Shown in pieces: positions 12,261 through 23,924 of a stretch of DNA of 64,000 bases. This DNA is from Lumbricus terrestris. Its lineage: Eukaryota > Annelida > Clitellata > Crassiclitellata > Lumbricidae. The stretch covers positions 28,031,400 to 28,095,399 of the forward strand of contig OX457041.1 in assembly GCA_949752735.1 (NCBI GenBank), written 5' to 3'. The translations under genes were made by a program, and so were the position numbers. Under the pieces are notes generated by a model. It was not told where the DNA came from. It saw nothing but the letters and a program-made list of their open reading frames with translations, and ran no database searches. Position 1 is the stretch's first letter, and each line of letters opens with the position of its first letter.

Positions 12261-13601
12261 GCGCTATAATAATCATACGACACGACACGATGAAACTGAA
12301 ACTTGATATGGATCGCATGTACAGTTGGCCATACAGAATCATTTTCAGGTCGTCAGCATGCACTTGCACGTGATGGTAAGAGAAGCAAATATACAGACCT
12401 ACCATGCATGCGCGTTGAGTAATTCATTGCATATCATGTATAATAATTATTGCATATAGGCACTGGAACACAGGCACGTGTGTTAATGCGCCTACATTAT
12501 AGTTCCTGTTTGAGCTGGTTGTATAGCTATAAATCCAATACCGGTACATCCGGACAGTTCGCAGACTTCTGGATAACCCATCTTAATGGATTTCGGAAAA
12601 TTCCTATTTTTGTGCTCTCAAATTACAGTGTCCGCAAACAGATGCGCATCCTACATGTATGATCCGAACCTGAATGTGATTTGCATACACTTTAAGTGAA
12701 GAACCTCCTCAACTAACTCTCACTGACGATACATTTCTCCCTTTTGTTCTACCCATGAGTGCATATAAATATATATATAGACGCATGTTTTAATACATTT
12801 TGCTCGACCCATAAGTACATGTTCATATAGATACATTACTCTCTTTGCATTTTCACTACGCCTGTAGGAAGGTTACATTGACACATTTCTCCATACGTTT
12901 CTAGGTCTACACAATTGACAGAAACGCATTTCTCCACAAGTTTCTATCTATAGCTAGCCGACATGTTGACAAAGATAGGCCCACATTTCTCCATGCGTTT
13001 CTATCCAGACATCTACATAATTATGTTGACAAAGATACATATTTCTCCACGGATTTCGCTCTTTCCCGCGATGGCGCTTTGTCTCTGTTCTAACTACTGT
13101 TTATTGAAGCCTGTTGGATGGAGTGCATGACAGAGTGCACAAATTATGTAGGCTATGCAGCATCTGTATTTGTAATAAGAGTCAGTAAGGAAGTAATCAA
13201 CATGTCCTGTGACGCAATTATGGTCTTTTATTCAGGACCTTGTTAACGTCCTTTGGACGTTCAATGGCTGAAACGCTGGAAAAGAACGCCTATCATTATG
13301 TTCCATTAACAGACGTGGAAGATCTTTAGGCCTACTTACTGTTGCGCAGGTCTTCTGCACAGGCACCGACAACAAATCTGGAGATTATACAGACCATATC
13401 GTTGGCAAAAATAACATTTGTCTCATGGTGGGCAACGTGACACGCAATTATGTAATTAGACAAACGACTCTCATGGACTGCAGGATGCATTGAATTGTAC
13501 GCCTACGCCATCAAGATGTAGGCCGACCCCCACTCAATTCCTCAAAATGACAGCCCAGATTTCATGACATTCATCATGCAGGTCTACCTTGCAATTAGGC
13601 C
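12261..13601. other. Duplicated 5' flank of innexin gene 2
   Basis: Paralogous to the flanks of gene 3 (26529-28670) and gene 4 (about 51950-54890). Shared marks are CACTTGCACGTGATG, ATCCGGACAGTTCG, a series of ACATTTCTCC...CGTTTC motifs (12730-13050), GGACCTTG and GTTCCATTAACAGACGTGG. GTTCCATT at 13301-13308 is the empty site of the hAT-like element present before gene 3. No gene. Confidence 0.7.
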
Positions 13602-13608
13602 TATAAAA
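13602..13608 (+). promoter_or_regulatory. TATA-like box of innexin gene 2
   Basis: TATAAAA is 64 bp before the ATG at 13666, within the shared proximal block. This block is closest to that of gene 3 (CACCAAGTAACTACCGG). Confidence 0.55.
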
Positions 13609-13665
13609 CACCAAGTAACTACCGGTTAACTAGGATTAAGTTAAAGTTACTGGTCATTTGAAGTA

Positions 13666-13875
13666 ATGGATAAACTGTTAACGTTGATTGACGACATACA
13701 ACATGTCAAGGTGGGCGGCGCAGATAGCTTCGCTGACCAACTGAACTGTAAATACACGGTCTTTGTTCTGTCGATCTTCGCCATCATTGCCACCGCCAGG
13801 GTCTACGTCAGCGAACCCATCAGCTGTTTTTGTCCAGCGCAAATTCTGGAGAGTCAAGTTCCTTTTATCGAAAAG
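13666..13875 (+). CDS. Innexin gene 2, exon 1 (residues 1-70)
   Basis: Encodes the N-terminus MDKLLTLIDDIQHV, membrane segment 1 (about 29-49) and the first half of extracellular loop 1 with C54 in PISCFCPA. It ends AAG|GTATTG, a good donor, in phase 0. Joined to 19739-20734 it gives a 401-residue innexin. Its distinguishing residues (DSFADQ, FAIIAT, LESQVPF) group it with exon 1 of gene 3 rather than gene 1, even though the exon 2 sequences of genes 1 and 2 are nearly identical. The start is supported by conservation in all paralogs. Confidence 0.93.
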
Positions 13876-13978
13876 GTATTGTATTTTTTGTCGTATAGTT
13901 ATTTCAACGTTTGATGAACAATTGAACACAGTGTAAGTAACGTTCCTACAAAATCAGCAACAACGATGACCTCCATAT

Positions 13979-14271
13979 CATGGGCGCCCGCACATAGGGG
14001 CAAGAGTTGACACTTCCCCTCCTGGAAAATTGATTTTCCTATTTTTTTGACTACTACTTTTGATTTTCAACAAGTTTCTTCGCACTAAAGCACAAATGTT
14101 ATTAACTATACACAAAGTAAAACTGAAAAATTTGCGTTTAGAAAACTCTGTGAAAAGATGCCTGTGTTCTTAATATTCTACTTCGAATTATTTTTTAGCT
14201 CTTGCTAAAAACATTTAACCGTTACCATTTTGTTTTGCCCCAACCTGCAAAAATTTCTGCGGGTGCCCATG
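13979..14271. mobile_element. CATGGGCGCCCGCA-ended MITE in intron of gene 2
   Basis: Inverted ends CATGGGCGCCCGCA and TGCGGGTGCCCATG bound 293 bp of non-coding DNA. The interior resembles copies at about 22268-22552 and 52657-53172 (CACTAAAG/CAAATGTTATTAA, TTTGTTTTGC...CTGCAAAAA). The gene 3 intron lacks it at the matching place. No clean target duplication. Confidence 0.65.
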
Positions 14272-14470
14272 ACGTCTACTGCTACTACTAACACCTCTAC
14301 AGCCTTTGATCGTTCTGACAAAAGCAGGAGTAGTAGCAGCAGCAGCAGAAGTAGTACTAGTAGTAGTAGTAGTAGCAGCAGCAGCAGCAGCAGTAGTAGC
14401 TGTAGTAGTAGTAGTAGTAGTTGTTGTTGTTGTTGTTGTTGTTGTAGTATATCAGCAACAGCAGCAGTAT
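14272..14470 (+). repeat. Triplet-repeat block in intron of gene 2
   Basis: Mixed AGT, AGC and GTT triplets follow short CTACTA stretches. The main run is AGT/AGC on the + strand, the complement of the ACT/GCT arrays in genes 1 and 4. Confidence 0.85.
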
Positions 14471-15626
14471 ATAGTACAATAATTTTTTGTTGTTAGTGGG
14501 TGGTGGTTGTTGTTTTATGGTTGCAGCTTCGAGGAAAACTATAATTAGTTAGCTAGTAGTTATGATAACAAAACTAATATTTTATTATATCCGCAGCTTC
14601 CACCTCAAGTCGACGACGACAAGCTTCAACCTGAATGGACATCGAAATGCGTTAAATGGTCAACCGTTACCTTTCATGCAAATTAACTTTGATTTTTTAA
14701 ATAGGTCTACTCGTCTGATTGTCTACGACAATTGACCGCTCTCAATAGTCTGCTCCCATTTATCCGGCTCCCAACTGTCCGGCTCCTAATTGTCCACTCT
14801 CAATTTCAAGCTCCGAATCGCCCTAGATGCGTAAACGAACATCTCCTGATAGCTAGAAAGAGAACCCTAAGTTTGAAACAGAAGAAAAAGCTTTACTGCA
14901 ACATCGAGATTTTGTAGTTTGTCTCCTGATTAGGCCTACAACTGTTACTTTAGCCTATACCTGCCCGCTATTTAAAAATAGCGAAGGCTGCCACACAAGC
15001 TAACAAATGATCATTACTGGAAATCGTAAAAAATTATTACTAGCATTTAATAATAAAACGAGAGAAACTAGTCAAGATATGGCAATTTCTAAACAGTGCA
15101 AGCAAATAAAGTAAATATATCGCACGAAAGGAAAAGTTAGATGAAAATGAAATATGAAAATTGTTGTTTCTCAATCACAAAATATCATCTACTTAGCAAT
15201 GCCAGTGTAATAGTCGGACCACCCATTCACCGATATGCCTATGATGTCCATTCAAAAAAAATGACCATTCACTCATTTTCCTCCCAACTATACATCAATC
15301 CATTTCGTCCACTCAACCATCCATCCGTCCATCCCTCCAGCCATGCAGTTATCCATTTAAACCATCATTTATCCCATTGTCCGTCATTTATCCACTACCC
15401 CACCTTTCCATCCCTCAATTCATCCTTCTCTACTTCTGTCCCTCATTCCAAACGTCCATCTAGATTTGGGCCTATGATATCATGAGCAATGAAATATTTT
15501 ATATAAGCTTATATACATAAAATTATATAGGCATATCTTTTCTTTCTTCCATCAAGCGTTTGCGTTATCGACGAGGCATTTACATGACGTCTATACCTAT
15601 TGATTCAGCGCATGCTTATACAATAC
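14471..15626. other. Gene 2 intron, shared with gene 3 intron
   Basis: 14590-15130 is paralogous to 30648-31170 (TCCGCAGCTTCCACCTCA, GTCGACGACG, ATGCGTTAAATGGTCAAC). 15170-15480 continues with 31485-31560 and 33420-33480 plus 34287-34390, including a CATCCGTCCATCC-rich stretch. No gene. Confidence 0.6.
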
Positions 15627-16340
15627 TATAGCTGAACTACCCGGCGTTGCCCGGGAAATTTCGATTTTTAGTTCCCAGCCACGCCTGACCCCGCTCCAAC
15701 GCCGCCCTGCTCACCTCGCCTCACATCAGCCCCAATCCGGTCCCACTCTGGTCGCCATTCTCACCTCGCCTTCTTCCATCGGGCCCAACCCGGTCCAACC
15801 ACTTTGAATGCCCAGCGTTGCCCGTGACATTTATGTTTTCGGTCCAAACCATCTCACACTCGTTCATGTTTACGCTAAATATTCAGCATTTTTGCGAAAC
15901 CGCGTGTCAAAAGATATGCCCTCGGCGAAAAATGAGGTTAAAAATCTATTGGGTCGTTGAAAACCGATCGGCGAAAATTATTGCGTCTGAAATAGGCTAG
16001 TGATACATACGATACGGTATAGATATTAATTAACGGCATAACGCGCTATAATATTATTTTAAAATAGGCCATGACGTCATTAATGTACTGGTCTCAATCA
16101 TCAATATATCATCGATGGTTTCAATGACTTTTGAAAATATGTTTGAAGGCAAATGGCGTCTTTATATAGATATTAGTCCCAGCTTAAACACAGCGTCAGG
16201 ATTGGGTAGAAAATGAAAATTTTCAATCTCGGAAAGAGGTAAGATTTTTGGATCGCGAAGCCCGATAGTGTCGTCCAGGGGTGCTAAAAAGTATTTTTGT
16301 AAATATTGAGAAAAATCGGTCGGGTGGATAAGAAGAAAAT
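15627..16340 (+). mobile_element. CTAGCTG...ACCCGGCGTTGC-type repeat in intron of gene 2
   Basis: Starts ATAGCTGAACTACCCGGCG and has a pyrimidine-rich 5' part. It then shares a long unique-looking interior with 31575-32417, which lies in opposite orientation inside the intron of gene 3 (ACCGATCGGCGAAAATTATTGCG, GGATCGCGAAGCCC; reverse complement there). No coding capacity. Confidence 0.65.
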
Positions 16341-16452
16341 TGGTTCATTATATTTTTACGACTTGTTTTTATAGGTTTAGATATATAATAGCCTATCACA
16401 TAATTATAATTATAAGTTGAACACACTTGATAGCGGTGTGTTCAATGTTAGG

Positions 16453-16714
16453 CAGTGGCGTAGCCAGGAATTTATGATGGGGGTTTGGATTTTTTGTCTG
16501 GCCGGATGCCCTTTCTGACACCAACCCAACAGTATTACAGTAAATAAAAAAGGAATAACGTAAAATATGGAATAAAGTAAGAAAAACAGTTGTTACTACA
16601 AGCAATTGCTTTGTTTTTCTTATTTAAGTGGATAAATAACCTTTAAAAAAACTTTTTCCCTAGGCCAATGGGGGGGGGGGTTAACCCCAGAAACCCCCCT
16701 TGTCTACGCCACTG
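16453..16714. mobile_element. hAT-like MITE (CAGTGGCGTAG ends)
   Basis: Inverted ends CAGTGGCGTAG and CTACGCCACTG bound 262 bp. The flanking 8-mers ATGTTAGG and ATATTAGG form a target duplication with one mismatch. The gene 3 intron has the empty site (CAATGTTAGACTGTGC near 34830). A second copy of the family, inverted, is at 51087-51353. Confidence 0.85.
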
Positions 16715-16764
16715 ATATTAGGTTGTGCACAATGTTCTATACAGCAGCGCTACGCATTTATTGC

Positions 16765-16976
16765 TCGCATTTGCTATAGCGCCCTTTCAATCTCACTACT
16801 ACTCAGAGGCGCTTCTGACTACAGCGCGAACACTGCATGTGAGTTTCCGCCGAAGCGCCCGAGCAATTGCAAGTGAACGACTTGCTCAAGGTCCTTGCAC
16901 GTCGGCTTGAATTGGATTCGAACCTGGAACCCTTCGGCTCCAAGACACCGAACCCACCACCACACCACGGCGCCCC
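16765..16976 (-). mobile_element. tRNA-derived SINE (-), shared with gene 3 intron
   Basis: On the minus strand it starts GGGGCGCCGTGGTGTGG, has B-box-like GGTTCGAATCC, and ends in the tail CAGAAGCGCCTCTGAG...GGGCGCTATAGC. The same insertion is at 34886-35090 in gene 3, but the intron of gene 1 lacks it. Confidence 0.8.
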
Positions 16977-18324
16977 GAATGTGCAGGGTCACACGCAGTA
17001 GCCGCAGTTTTTATGATATCCCGCGCTGACAAATACGGTAGAAGACGGATGTTCCCACTATTCTTTTCGTTAACGTGATACTGCCCCATACCCTTTTAGG
17101 CCCTACTCAGTCGTGGGAAACGGATTGAAAACGAATGGGCGCTTACTTAAAAAATAGCATATGAGCCGGGTTATTTCTGCTTAAACAATTAATCTTGTAA
17201 TATAAAAATGTCTCGGACAAAAAAGCACGCACATAAACATATTATATAATATATTATATATAACTTATGACTATAGTCCTAAGCTCTGTGGTCCATAAAT
17301 TGTGATGGCATAAAAAGCAAGAAAAACAAGCTTTTAATTTCAACAGCTTGAGTCATTGGGCCATTTTTTTTATCATCGACACTCCAATTATACATGCAAG
17401 TTTTAACTGTCTATAGCGTTTCTTTAACCGAATTAGACTTTCATTAATTAATATATTATTCATTGGTTAATTTCTATATGACCTCCTCAAGGGCCTACAC
17501 AGAAGTGCTCCCGACTCGGAAAAGGCTCGATGTATAGGTGGAGCTCGTCCAAATTGAATCAGGAACTTTCTGTGCAGAGCGGGGGTATGGTGGTCTTGGA
17601 TACACAAGTAGCAACAAAGCTCTTGTAGGTAGGCCTAGTATGTGGCGCCACTTAGGCAACATGACATTTCAGCAAAAACTCTCATTTGTCGAGCAATGAG
17701 CAACAATACGAGCCTAAGGAGTTTTATTTCGCAGAATGATTTATCATTCATTCTATCACTAACGTAGGCTATAGTTTACTTACATAGGCTACTTAGACTT
17801 AGTTCTTCCTGTTCCGATCGGAGCATTGGTCAACAAGTCTTCGCCACTCCGCACGGTCGCCAACCACCTCCTCTGCCTCGTCCCATCCCGTACCGTGTAG
17901 CATATTTCAAACCTTGTTCGAAACCATGCACATGTACATGTATACTTCATTTATTGATTTCAATAACCTACAGTACTGTGCAATATTCTGTAATAGGCAT
18001 GCTTGATTTTGAAAAGTCGATGTGTTTTCAGTTTAATAAAGCACATTAAAAACTATGTGATTAGGCCTACCATTGCATCGCATGGGACAGTGTATTGTCA
18101 TCGACGCATCTGTCAAGCTGATGACAAGATATCCCATTACCTCAGCTCTTGAAGCAGTTGTGTGAAAAATGTTGCATTGGTATAGGCCTAAAGACCGATC
18201 GTCGACAGTTCGTTGAAAGATCCTGGAATATGGATTCAGACGGTTGAAACAAAGAATAAGTCATTAACAATATATGTGGATAGACAATGCAATGCCGATG
18301 TTTGAAAGCACTCAGAATGGGTCA
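16977..18324. other. Gene 2 intron, mostly paralogous to gene 3 intron
   Basis: Shares blocks with 35091-37370 (and 17035-17180 also with gene 1), for example CTCAGCTCTTGAAGCAGTTGT and CCTGGAATATGGATTCAG. Its CAATTATACATG at about 17387 is the empty site of the mariner-like element in gene 3. A LINE tail fragment lies at 17797-17890. No host gene. Confidence 0.6.
17797..17890 (-). pseudogene. LINE ORF2 C-terminal fragment
   Basis: On the minus strand the frame reads GWDEAEEVVGDRAEWRRL and then VDQCSDRNRKN followed by a stop. This is the usual C-terminus of non-LTR retrotransposon proteins (DRxxWRxLV). Too short to classify. Confidence 0.55.
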
Positions 18325-18327
18325 CAG

Positions 18328-19372
18328 TTAGGGTAGTCCCTAAATCACGAATTCACGGAGAATCGGAGAAAATGGAAACCGTGAATTTCGCCGTTTGCCG
18401 TGAATTTTGTCTTTTGCCGTGATTTTCCGTGATTTTCACATTTTCAGCACTTTTTTTGTAAAAACACGTTTAAAATGGTTGCGAAACACGTCAAAAATGG
18501 CGCCTAAGACCAAAAACAGCGCGAAACCATTAAATTAATTTAAGAATTTCTCTTTTGGGAGTGAATGACGTCGCTGACAAGTGAAGACTCATTCATAAAT
18601 ACTCGTTTATGCTAAATTTCAAAATCAAATTCTTTGATTCTTTCAAAGTGCAGACTCAGACTACCAAGAATGATGGCTATTAAGGATAAGCCTATTCTCT
18701 ATTTACGACCAATGAATAAGGGGCCGTCCATAAAGTACGTCACGCTATTTTTGACCATTTTTGACCCCCCCTCCCCCCTGTCACAAACTGTCACAAATCT
18801 CGGAACCCCCCCTAAAGTACGTCACACTTTCGAACAAATTTTTTTAAAACATAACCATTTACCTAACCCTCTAAACCCTAGGATACTATCCCTAATCCCT
18901 CTGATAGTGATGTGTGTCCCTAAACGCTTTGATAGTGACGCCAGACCGGGCCGGGTCGGAATTTAGGTACTAAGAACCAAAAAAATAAAAAAAGAATTTT
19001 ACAAATAAATGTGTGACGTCACACATGGCCTGACCCCTCCCCTCTGTCACACACTGTCACTCTTTCTTACACCCCCTCCCCCTCTGGAGCGTGACGTACT
19101 TTATGGACGGCCCCTAGGCTAAGTGACTTATACTGACAATTGACAAACTATAGTCTATATTAGACAGTTATTAAAAAAATCATAGGCAATCACTGTAATT
19201 TCATTGATAACTGTGTATGTGACAACTGTTTAGTTTGAAGTTAAAACTTTTTAAACCAACATAATATAGAAATTGTGACTTGGAGCTGAAGGGTGCCGTG
19301 AATTTTTTGATTTTTGCAAAAGCATGCCGTGATTTTTCACTTTTTGACCGTGAATTAGGGAATACCCTAATC
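18328..19372. mobile_element. TTAGGGTA-ended inverted-repeat element in intron of gene 2
   Basis: The left end TTAGGGTAGTCCCTAAATCAC and right end GTGAATTAGGGAATACCCTAA are inverted. Subterminal repeats of CCGTGAATTTT/CCGTGATTTT occur on both sides. The gene 3 intron has uninterrupted GTCACAGTAATAGGGC at about 37357. A second MITE (18720-19115) is nested inside. Confidence 0.65.
18720..19115. mobile_element. GGGGCCGTCCATAAAGTACG-ended MITE, nested
   Basis: Perfect inverted ends GGGGCCGTCCATAAAGTACG and its complement (the right copy ends TATGGACGGCCCC) enclose C-rich and G-poor arms (CCCCCCCTCCCCCC). No coding capacity. It is inserted inside the 18328-19372 element. Confidence 0.75.
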
Positions 19373-19738
19373 ATAGTAATAGGGCTAATAACTCACCCAA
19401 CTCCTCCCTGTAGATTGTCTCAATAGGACTTGTCGTTGAAGATCGCAAAATAAGTAAATAAGTAAGCAAGTAAGTAAGTAAGAATGTTCTTTATTAAACC
19501 ACACGCAAACGCACAGTTCTTTACAGAAGAAATAAATAATAAAGACATTTGTGCAAAAGGATGCAACATTCTTATAATAGAACTTCATTTTAATTTTCAT
19601 AATAAAAACAGAGTTTTCTCTGACCAAATTGCTGTGTAACAAAGTCAGCATGAGGAAGCAGGTGAACAAGTGATCGCAACTGCTACACTATAATAGCTGA
19701 TAAATTTGTTCCTGTGTATATGTTTCCTGACGATTTAG
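19373..19738. other. 3' end of the gene 2 intron
   Basis: Shared with 37370-37735 of gene 3, including an (AAGT)n stretch at about 19451-19482 and the acceptor region TTTCCTGACGATTTAG. No gene. Confidence 0.6.
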
Positions 19739-20734
19739 GTCTGCTGGACTACGCGTACGTTCAATCTACCAAAAGATGTAGAGCTAAATAATGAAAATCG
19801 CTCGAAAGCTGCTCAGATCAGCTACTACCAATGGGTGGCGTTGATCTTCTGCCTACAAGCATTCCTTTTCTATCTGCCTCGTCCCATCTGGCGTATGCTC
19901 AACAAGAAGTCCGGAATCGCAGTCAACATCATCACGGACGCTGCGATTGAATGCCAGAGACACCGAGATGATGAATACGACAAAACGTTGAAGTACATGA
20001 CCATGCGCTTCGGTCAGTTCCTCTCTGGACTCAGTCGAAAGCGTCAGAACGCGGCATACCGTAACAGCTGCGGTTGGGGAATGTATGGCAGCTACCTGAC
20101 GATCGTTTACCTCATCGTTAAGGTCCTATACTTTGCCAACGCCATCGGACAGCTGTTCCTGCTCAATGCCTTTCTCGACACTGACTTCCATTTATATGGA
20201 TTCGATGTACTGAGGCGGATGTTCAGAGGTGAGGAGTGGACAACATCATCACGCTTTCCACGTGTCACCCTCTGTAACGTCCAAATTGAGGCTGTCGCGA
20301 ACAAGCACCCTTACACGATCCAGTGCGCCCTTCCGATGAATCTCTTCTACGAAATGATGTTCATCTTCCTCTGGTTCTGGATCGTATTCGTTCTCATCGT
20401 CACGTCAATTAGTCTCCTTCAGTGGGTCTTGGTCTCCGTTTTCATCGGCTTCCAGAAGAACTACGTGAAAGACCGCCTCGTTGAACTCAATCGCGTCGCA
20501 CCAGACCTGGACAACGGAAGTCGCCAGTTCGTCCACGAATATCTTCGTCGAGACGGATGTTTCATCATCAGACTGGTTGCCAAGAACGCCGGGGATCGCA
20601 TTGCTGGGGATCTGGTCGCTGGACTTTGGGATCAGTACATAGAAAACGAGCAAGTGACGCTCTCGAACTTGAATTCGAAATCGGATAATGCAATCGAGCT
20701 GCATGGTTGTAAACCCACACATTTCCGCATTTAA
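19739..20734 (+). CDS. Innexin gene 2, exon 2 (residues 71-401)
   Basis: Acceptor CGATTTAG|GTC; translation opens VCWTTRTFNLP (C72). YYQWV is at 99-103, segment 2 about 100-120, segment 3 about 187-214, loop 2 with FPRVTLC (C249) and IQCALPMN (C266), segment 4 about 275-298, and a tail ending THFRI before TAA (20732-20734). Loop 1 carries an N-R-S sequon at N90, about nine residues before YYQWV, perhaps too near the membrane to be used. Loop 2 has none (HPYT where gene 1 has HNYT). The first ~365 bp after YYQWV are almost identical to gene 1, and the C-terminal half also pairs with gene 1 (VAPDLDNG). No frameshift or internal stop. Confidence 0.95.
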   Translation, partial: VCWTTRTFNLPKDVELNNENRSKAAQISYYQWVALIFCLQAFLFYLPRPIWRMLNKKSGIAVNIITDAAIECQRHRDDEYDKTLKYMTMRFGQFLSGLSRKRQNAAYRNSCGWGMYGSYLTIVYLIVKVLYFANAIGQLFLLNAFLDTDFHLYGFDVLRRMFRGEEWTTSSRFPRVTLCNVQIEAVANKHPYTIQCALPMNLFYEMMFIFLWFWIVFVLIVTSISLLQWVLVSVFIGFQKNYVKDRLVELNRVAPDLDNGSRQFVHEYLRRDGCFIIRLVAKNAGDRIAGDLVAGLWDQYIENEQVTLSNLNSKSDNAIELHGCKPTHFRI

Positions 20735-21614
20735 AATCCTCTGCATGGTTGTTGTTACAAAACATTGGCCGTTTAGGCTCCATCTTATATGTACCAGACT
20801 TGGACATAGCCGCGTAGGCCTATGCGCTACCGGTACACTTTTCACGGAGTGTCTTTTATTATAGTGGCACCCGAAATCAAACCGAATAGCTATATCTACG
20901 GTAATCTGCCAGTTTCTTTAGCACAATGGCCTATAGCTTATAATATAAGCCTAGATTATATTGCTGCTTATCTTACTGTGCAATTATTTTAAGGAACTGC
21001 TGTATTCACACAATATCTGCTATAGGTTGCGTGTGCACCGAGACAATTCAGAATATAAAGTCTACATATGTATAAGATTGGTTCTGCCTCATCTATGGGA
21101 TAGATTCTGCATCGTCTATCGGATGATTCGAATCGTCTATCAGATAGATTGAATTGCATCTGCCTATCTATGAAGTCTGTAATCTTCTATTCGAATGGGG
21201 CCCGGTAGAGTAGTGGATAACACGCTGGCGTAGAGTGCGAGTGGTAGCAAGTTCGAGCCCCCCTTGGACGGATTTGCTTTGTAGGCTGCTATTAGAACCG
21301 ATTATTGCAGGCAGTATGCTCAGTTAGCATAGTTAAGATTTGTGCATTCTGTGATCTTCGTTCTTGTGAATTGTTTAAACTGCATGATTGTACACTGTAA
21401 CCGGTTGCGGTCTGTCAACCGGTTTGTTATATTATTATTTACTGCATTCTTTGCGAATTTCTCCTAACAGGAATACCGTTTATTTGCACACGAGTGCTCA
21501 ACGATGATGAGGCAGCTAGGAACATTGCAGCACTCAAGAATGATCATTCTAGACTTCTCAAGCTATAGATGAACGCCTAATGTCTACAGTCTATACTGGA
21601 TGGGTAGTGGGTAG
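20735..21614. other. 3' flank of gene 2
   Basis: The first 60 bp resemble the 3' flanks of the other three genes (AAAATCCTCTGCATGG). The rest is unassigned apart from a tRNA-like sequence at 21198-21280. Confidence 0.4.
21198..21280 (+). repeat. tRNA-like sequence, probably SINE head
   Basis: GGTAGAGTAGTGGAT resembles an A box and GCAAGTTCGAGCC a B box, 83 bp in all. The acceptor arm does not pair convincingly and the loop between the boxes is long, so this is more likely a tRNA-derived SINE head than a working tRNA. It differs from the main SINE family. Confidence 0.4.
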
Positions 21615-22823
21615 CAGGCCCGGCCCTAGAGTTTGCGGGGCCCAAGGCAGCATCGGATCCTCAAGCATAAATTTGCGCAGTTGGCTTCCTGTCAATACGG
21701 CACTGGTGGGGGAGAGTCACCTAAGATGGGACACTTAGCGTTGTTTCCCAAATTTCTTTTGAGTTAATAAGCACTATTTTATAATAAGCCACACTGATGT
21801 GGCCTATAGGCCTATTTGACTTTCAAATGATGCATATGAAATAATAGCAATTTTCCCCCCAAAAGCGATATTATTGTCCTTAAAAACAATTACTAATAAT
21901 TATGTCCCAACTGTATAAGCAACTATATCCCATACGATAAGACAATAATTTCCATAATGTCGGATTGGGAAAATTTAATAATGTGAAGTATATAGCATCA
22001 GCGAACATGAAAATTTCAATTAGCCTCTCAATCAAATCAAGACAGCAGCACCGTAAGTATTAACACATTTAACAGTTGCTAGGTATAGAGTCTAATTAGT
22101 ATACGTGATAATGTTATTCGCAACTCTTGAGAGTGGCTTCCTCTGCGAATAGCGGTAGCAATAGGCGTGTACCATCTCAAGAAGCGTTCCATAATATTAT
22201 TAGATGACTTTCCCTACTACCTTATGTAGGCCTAGGCCAATCTACATGTAAGTAATGCAAAATCATCAGCGCCTGCACTTAGGCTATGGACAAGAGAGGC
22301 CCCGCCTCGAAAATTGAGAATTTTTTAACAACTGAGGCCTACGTTTGGTTTTTGACAAATGTTTTTGCACCAGAGCACTAATGATGCTAATAATTATTCA
22401 CGAAGTATTTACATTATCTTAGACACCTTTCTGAAAATATCCATGTTCTAAATTTCCTGATTTGCATTTTCTAAGCTCTCGCTGAAAAAATGTCATCACT
22501 ATCATTGTGTTTTGCACTCTCCTGCAAAAAGTGTGCAGACGTCCATTTGAAGCAAAATGAGTTAATTAATATTTTCTGGAGAAAATTCTACATGCAGGCC
22601 TAGGTTTAAAAAGGTAGGCTATAACTGTGAAGAAATTTTGTTCTTTCAAAATCACCCTGCCACATTCACGTGACAAATTGACTGCAAGCATAAGCTTAGT
22701 TGTTGTACGACGAAACCATTGCCAAACTCGACACAGAAAAAATTATAGCCAGCAACGCGGGGCCCCTGGAAGCGCGGGGCCCAAGGCGGCTGCCTCGCTC
22801 GCCTTGCCCTAAGGCCGGGCCTG
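21615..22823. mobile_element. hAT-like element with GTGGGTAG target duplication
   Basis: Inverted ends CAGGCCCGGCCCTAG and CTAAGGCCGGGCCTG are flanked by perfect 8-bp GTGGGTAG (21607-21614, 22824-22831). Subterminal GGGGCCCAAGGC is repeated at both ends. It carries a nested MITE at about 22268-22552 of the CATGGGCGCCCGCA family. No transposase frame. Confidence 0.88.
22268..22552. mobile_element. Diverged CATGGGCGCCCGCA-family MITE, nested
   Basis: The interior matches the copy at 13979-14271 (GAGCACTAATGATGCTAATAA; CTCTCGCTGAAAAAATGTCAT; GTTTTGCAC...CTGCAAAAA), but the ends have decayed. It sits inside the 21615-22823 element. Confidence 0.5.
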
Positions 22824-22831
22824 GTGGGTAG

Positions 22832-23924
22832 GCTATACTAGACATGACAGTCTAGCACAGAATGTACCATCTAAGCTTCATGATTGCCTGCTGCTCTTCA
22901 CATTAGCTCGAGTCAACTGGTATCAACTGCTCATCGTCTGCTCTCTGCACATGTCTGCCATCCTCGACTCTGCTCTTCTACTGACTTGCTTATCCTAAGT
23001 CATTGTATGCTATATGTATTCCTGGTAATGGTAGCCTACTTCTCTGTTGGTTTGTCCAATATTGAATACCAATATTGACATCCTAAGATTCATACCAAAG
23101 GTGTGGTCTCAGTACTACCATGCCTTATGCTAACCTATGAATTCGTTCTCTCACATGGGAGGCGGAACCTTTCTGGAAGATTCTGGAATGCAACATCTGA
23201 GATTCATCGATTACTTTCTCTATAATGCTTTGATATCGGCTTGTCTGTGACGACCGATGCTCTATAGAAGTCGATGGAGGACTACAGTCATAATTCTTCA
23301 TTAGGACATTCTCAGCACATGTTCTCTTCTTTCAGATCCTAATTCTGTATCTAGGTTCTATGACCTGTTGCTTCTATTACTGCTTTCACCCTCCCTCCCT
23401 CCCTCTCTCTCTGTCTGTCTCTGTCTGTCTCTCTCTGTATTTCTTTCTCTCTCTCTCTCGCACGGTCAATGGGTTACTGGCTGTTGTAGGCCAGGATTCA
23501 GCTCTAAGAATCTTAAGACTGATGTATGTGCTCTTTAAAGCTAAGTTACTTTACATTATAATTCCAAGAGCTGAGCGCTGATAATCCTTCCGGCTTTCAA
23601 AAATTGAACGTCCTCGTTCAACGGACAAGGTTCAGTAAAGTAAAGAGCTATAGAAATTTGTCACATTGTTACTTGTACAATCATGTCTACGTGAAACTAG
23701 TGAGAATGAACGATTAGTGTCACAAGTGCAATGAGAATGATAGGTAGCTACTAGCTAGAATGACTTGACAACAGCAACACACTACGTACTAAAATTACCA
23801 AGTTAATTAATGCATAAAATTGGCTTTGTCATTTTAGTAGCCTGCATGGGCCTAGTGTGTTGCTTTCAACTATATATATGTATCTAGATGAAGCTCATGT
23901 TTGTATTATACTGTATTGTGTATA
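22832..23924. other. No gene seen
   Basis: Contains a CCCT/TCTG/TCTC pyrimidine stretch at about 23388-23460. Short open frames here have no recognisable motifs. Confidence 0.3.

Noticed and set aside
20405..20845. 146-codon minus-strand frame over exon 2 of gene 2, with similar frames over the other exon 2 copies
   Set aside because: Antisense shadows of the innexin coding sequence, kept open by its codon usage.
21198..21280. Functional tRNA gene
   Set aside because: A- and B-box-like words are present, but I could not pair a proper acceptor stem or anticodon arm. A SINE head is more likely.
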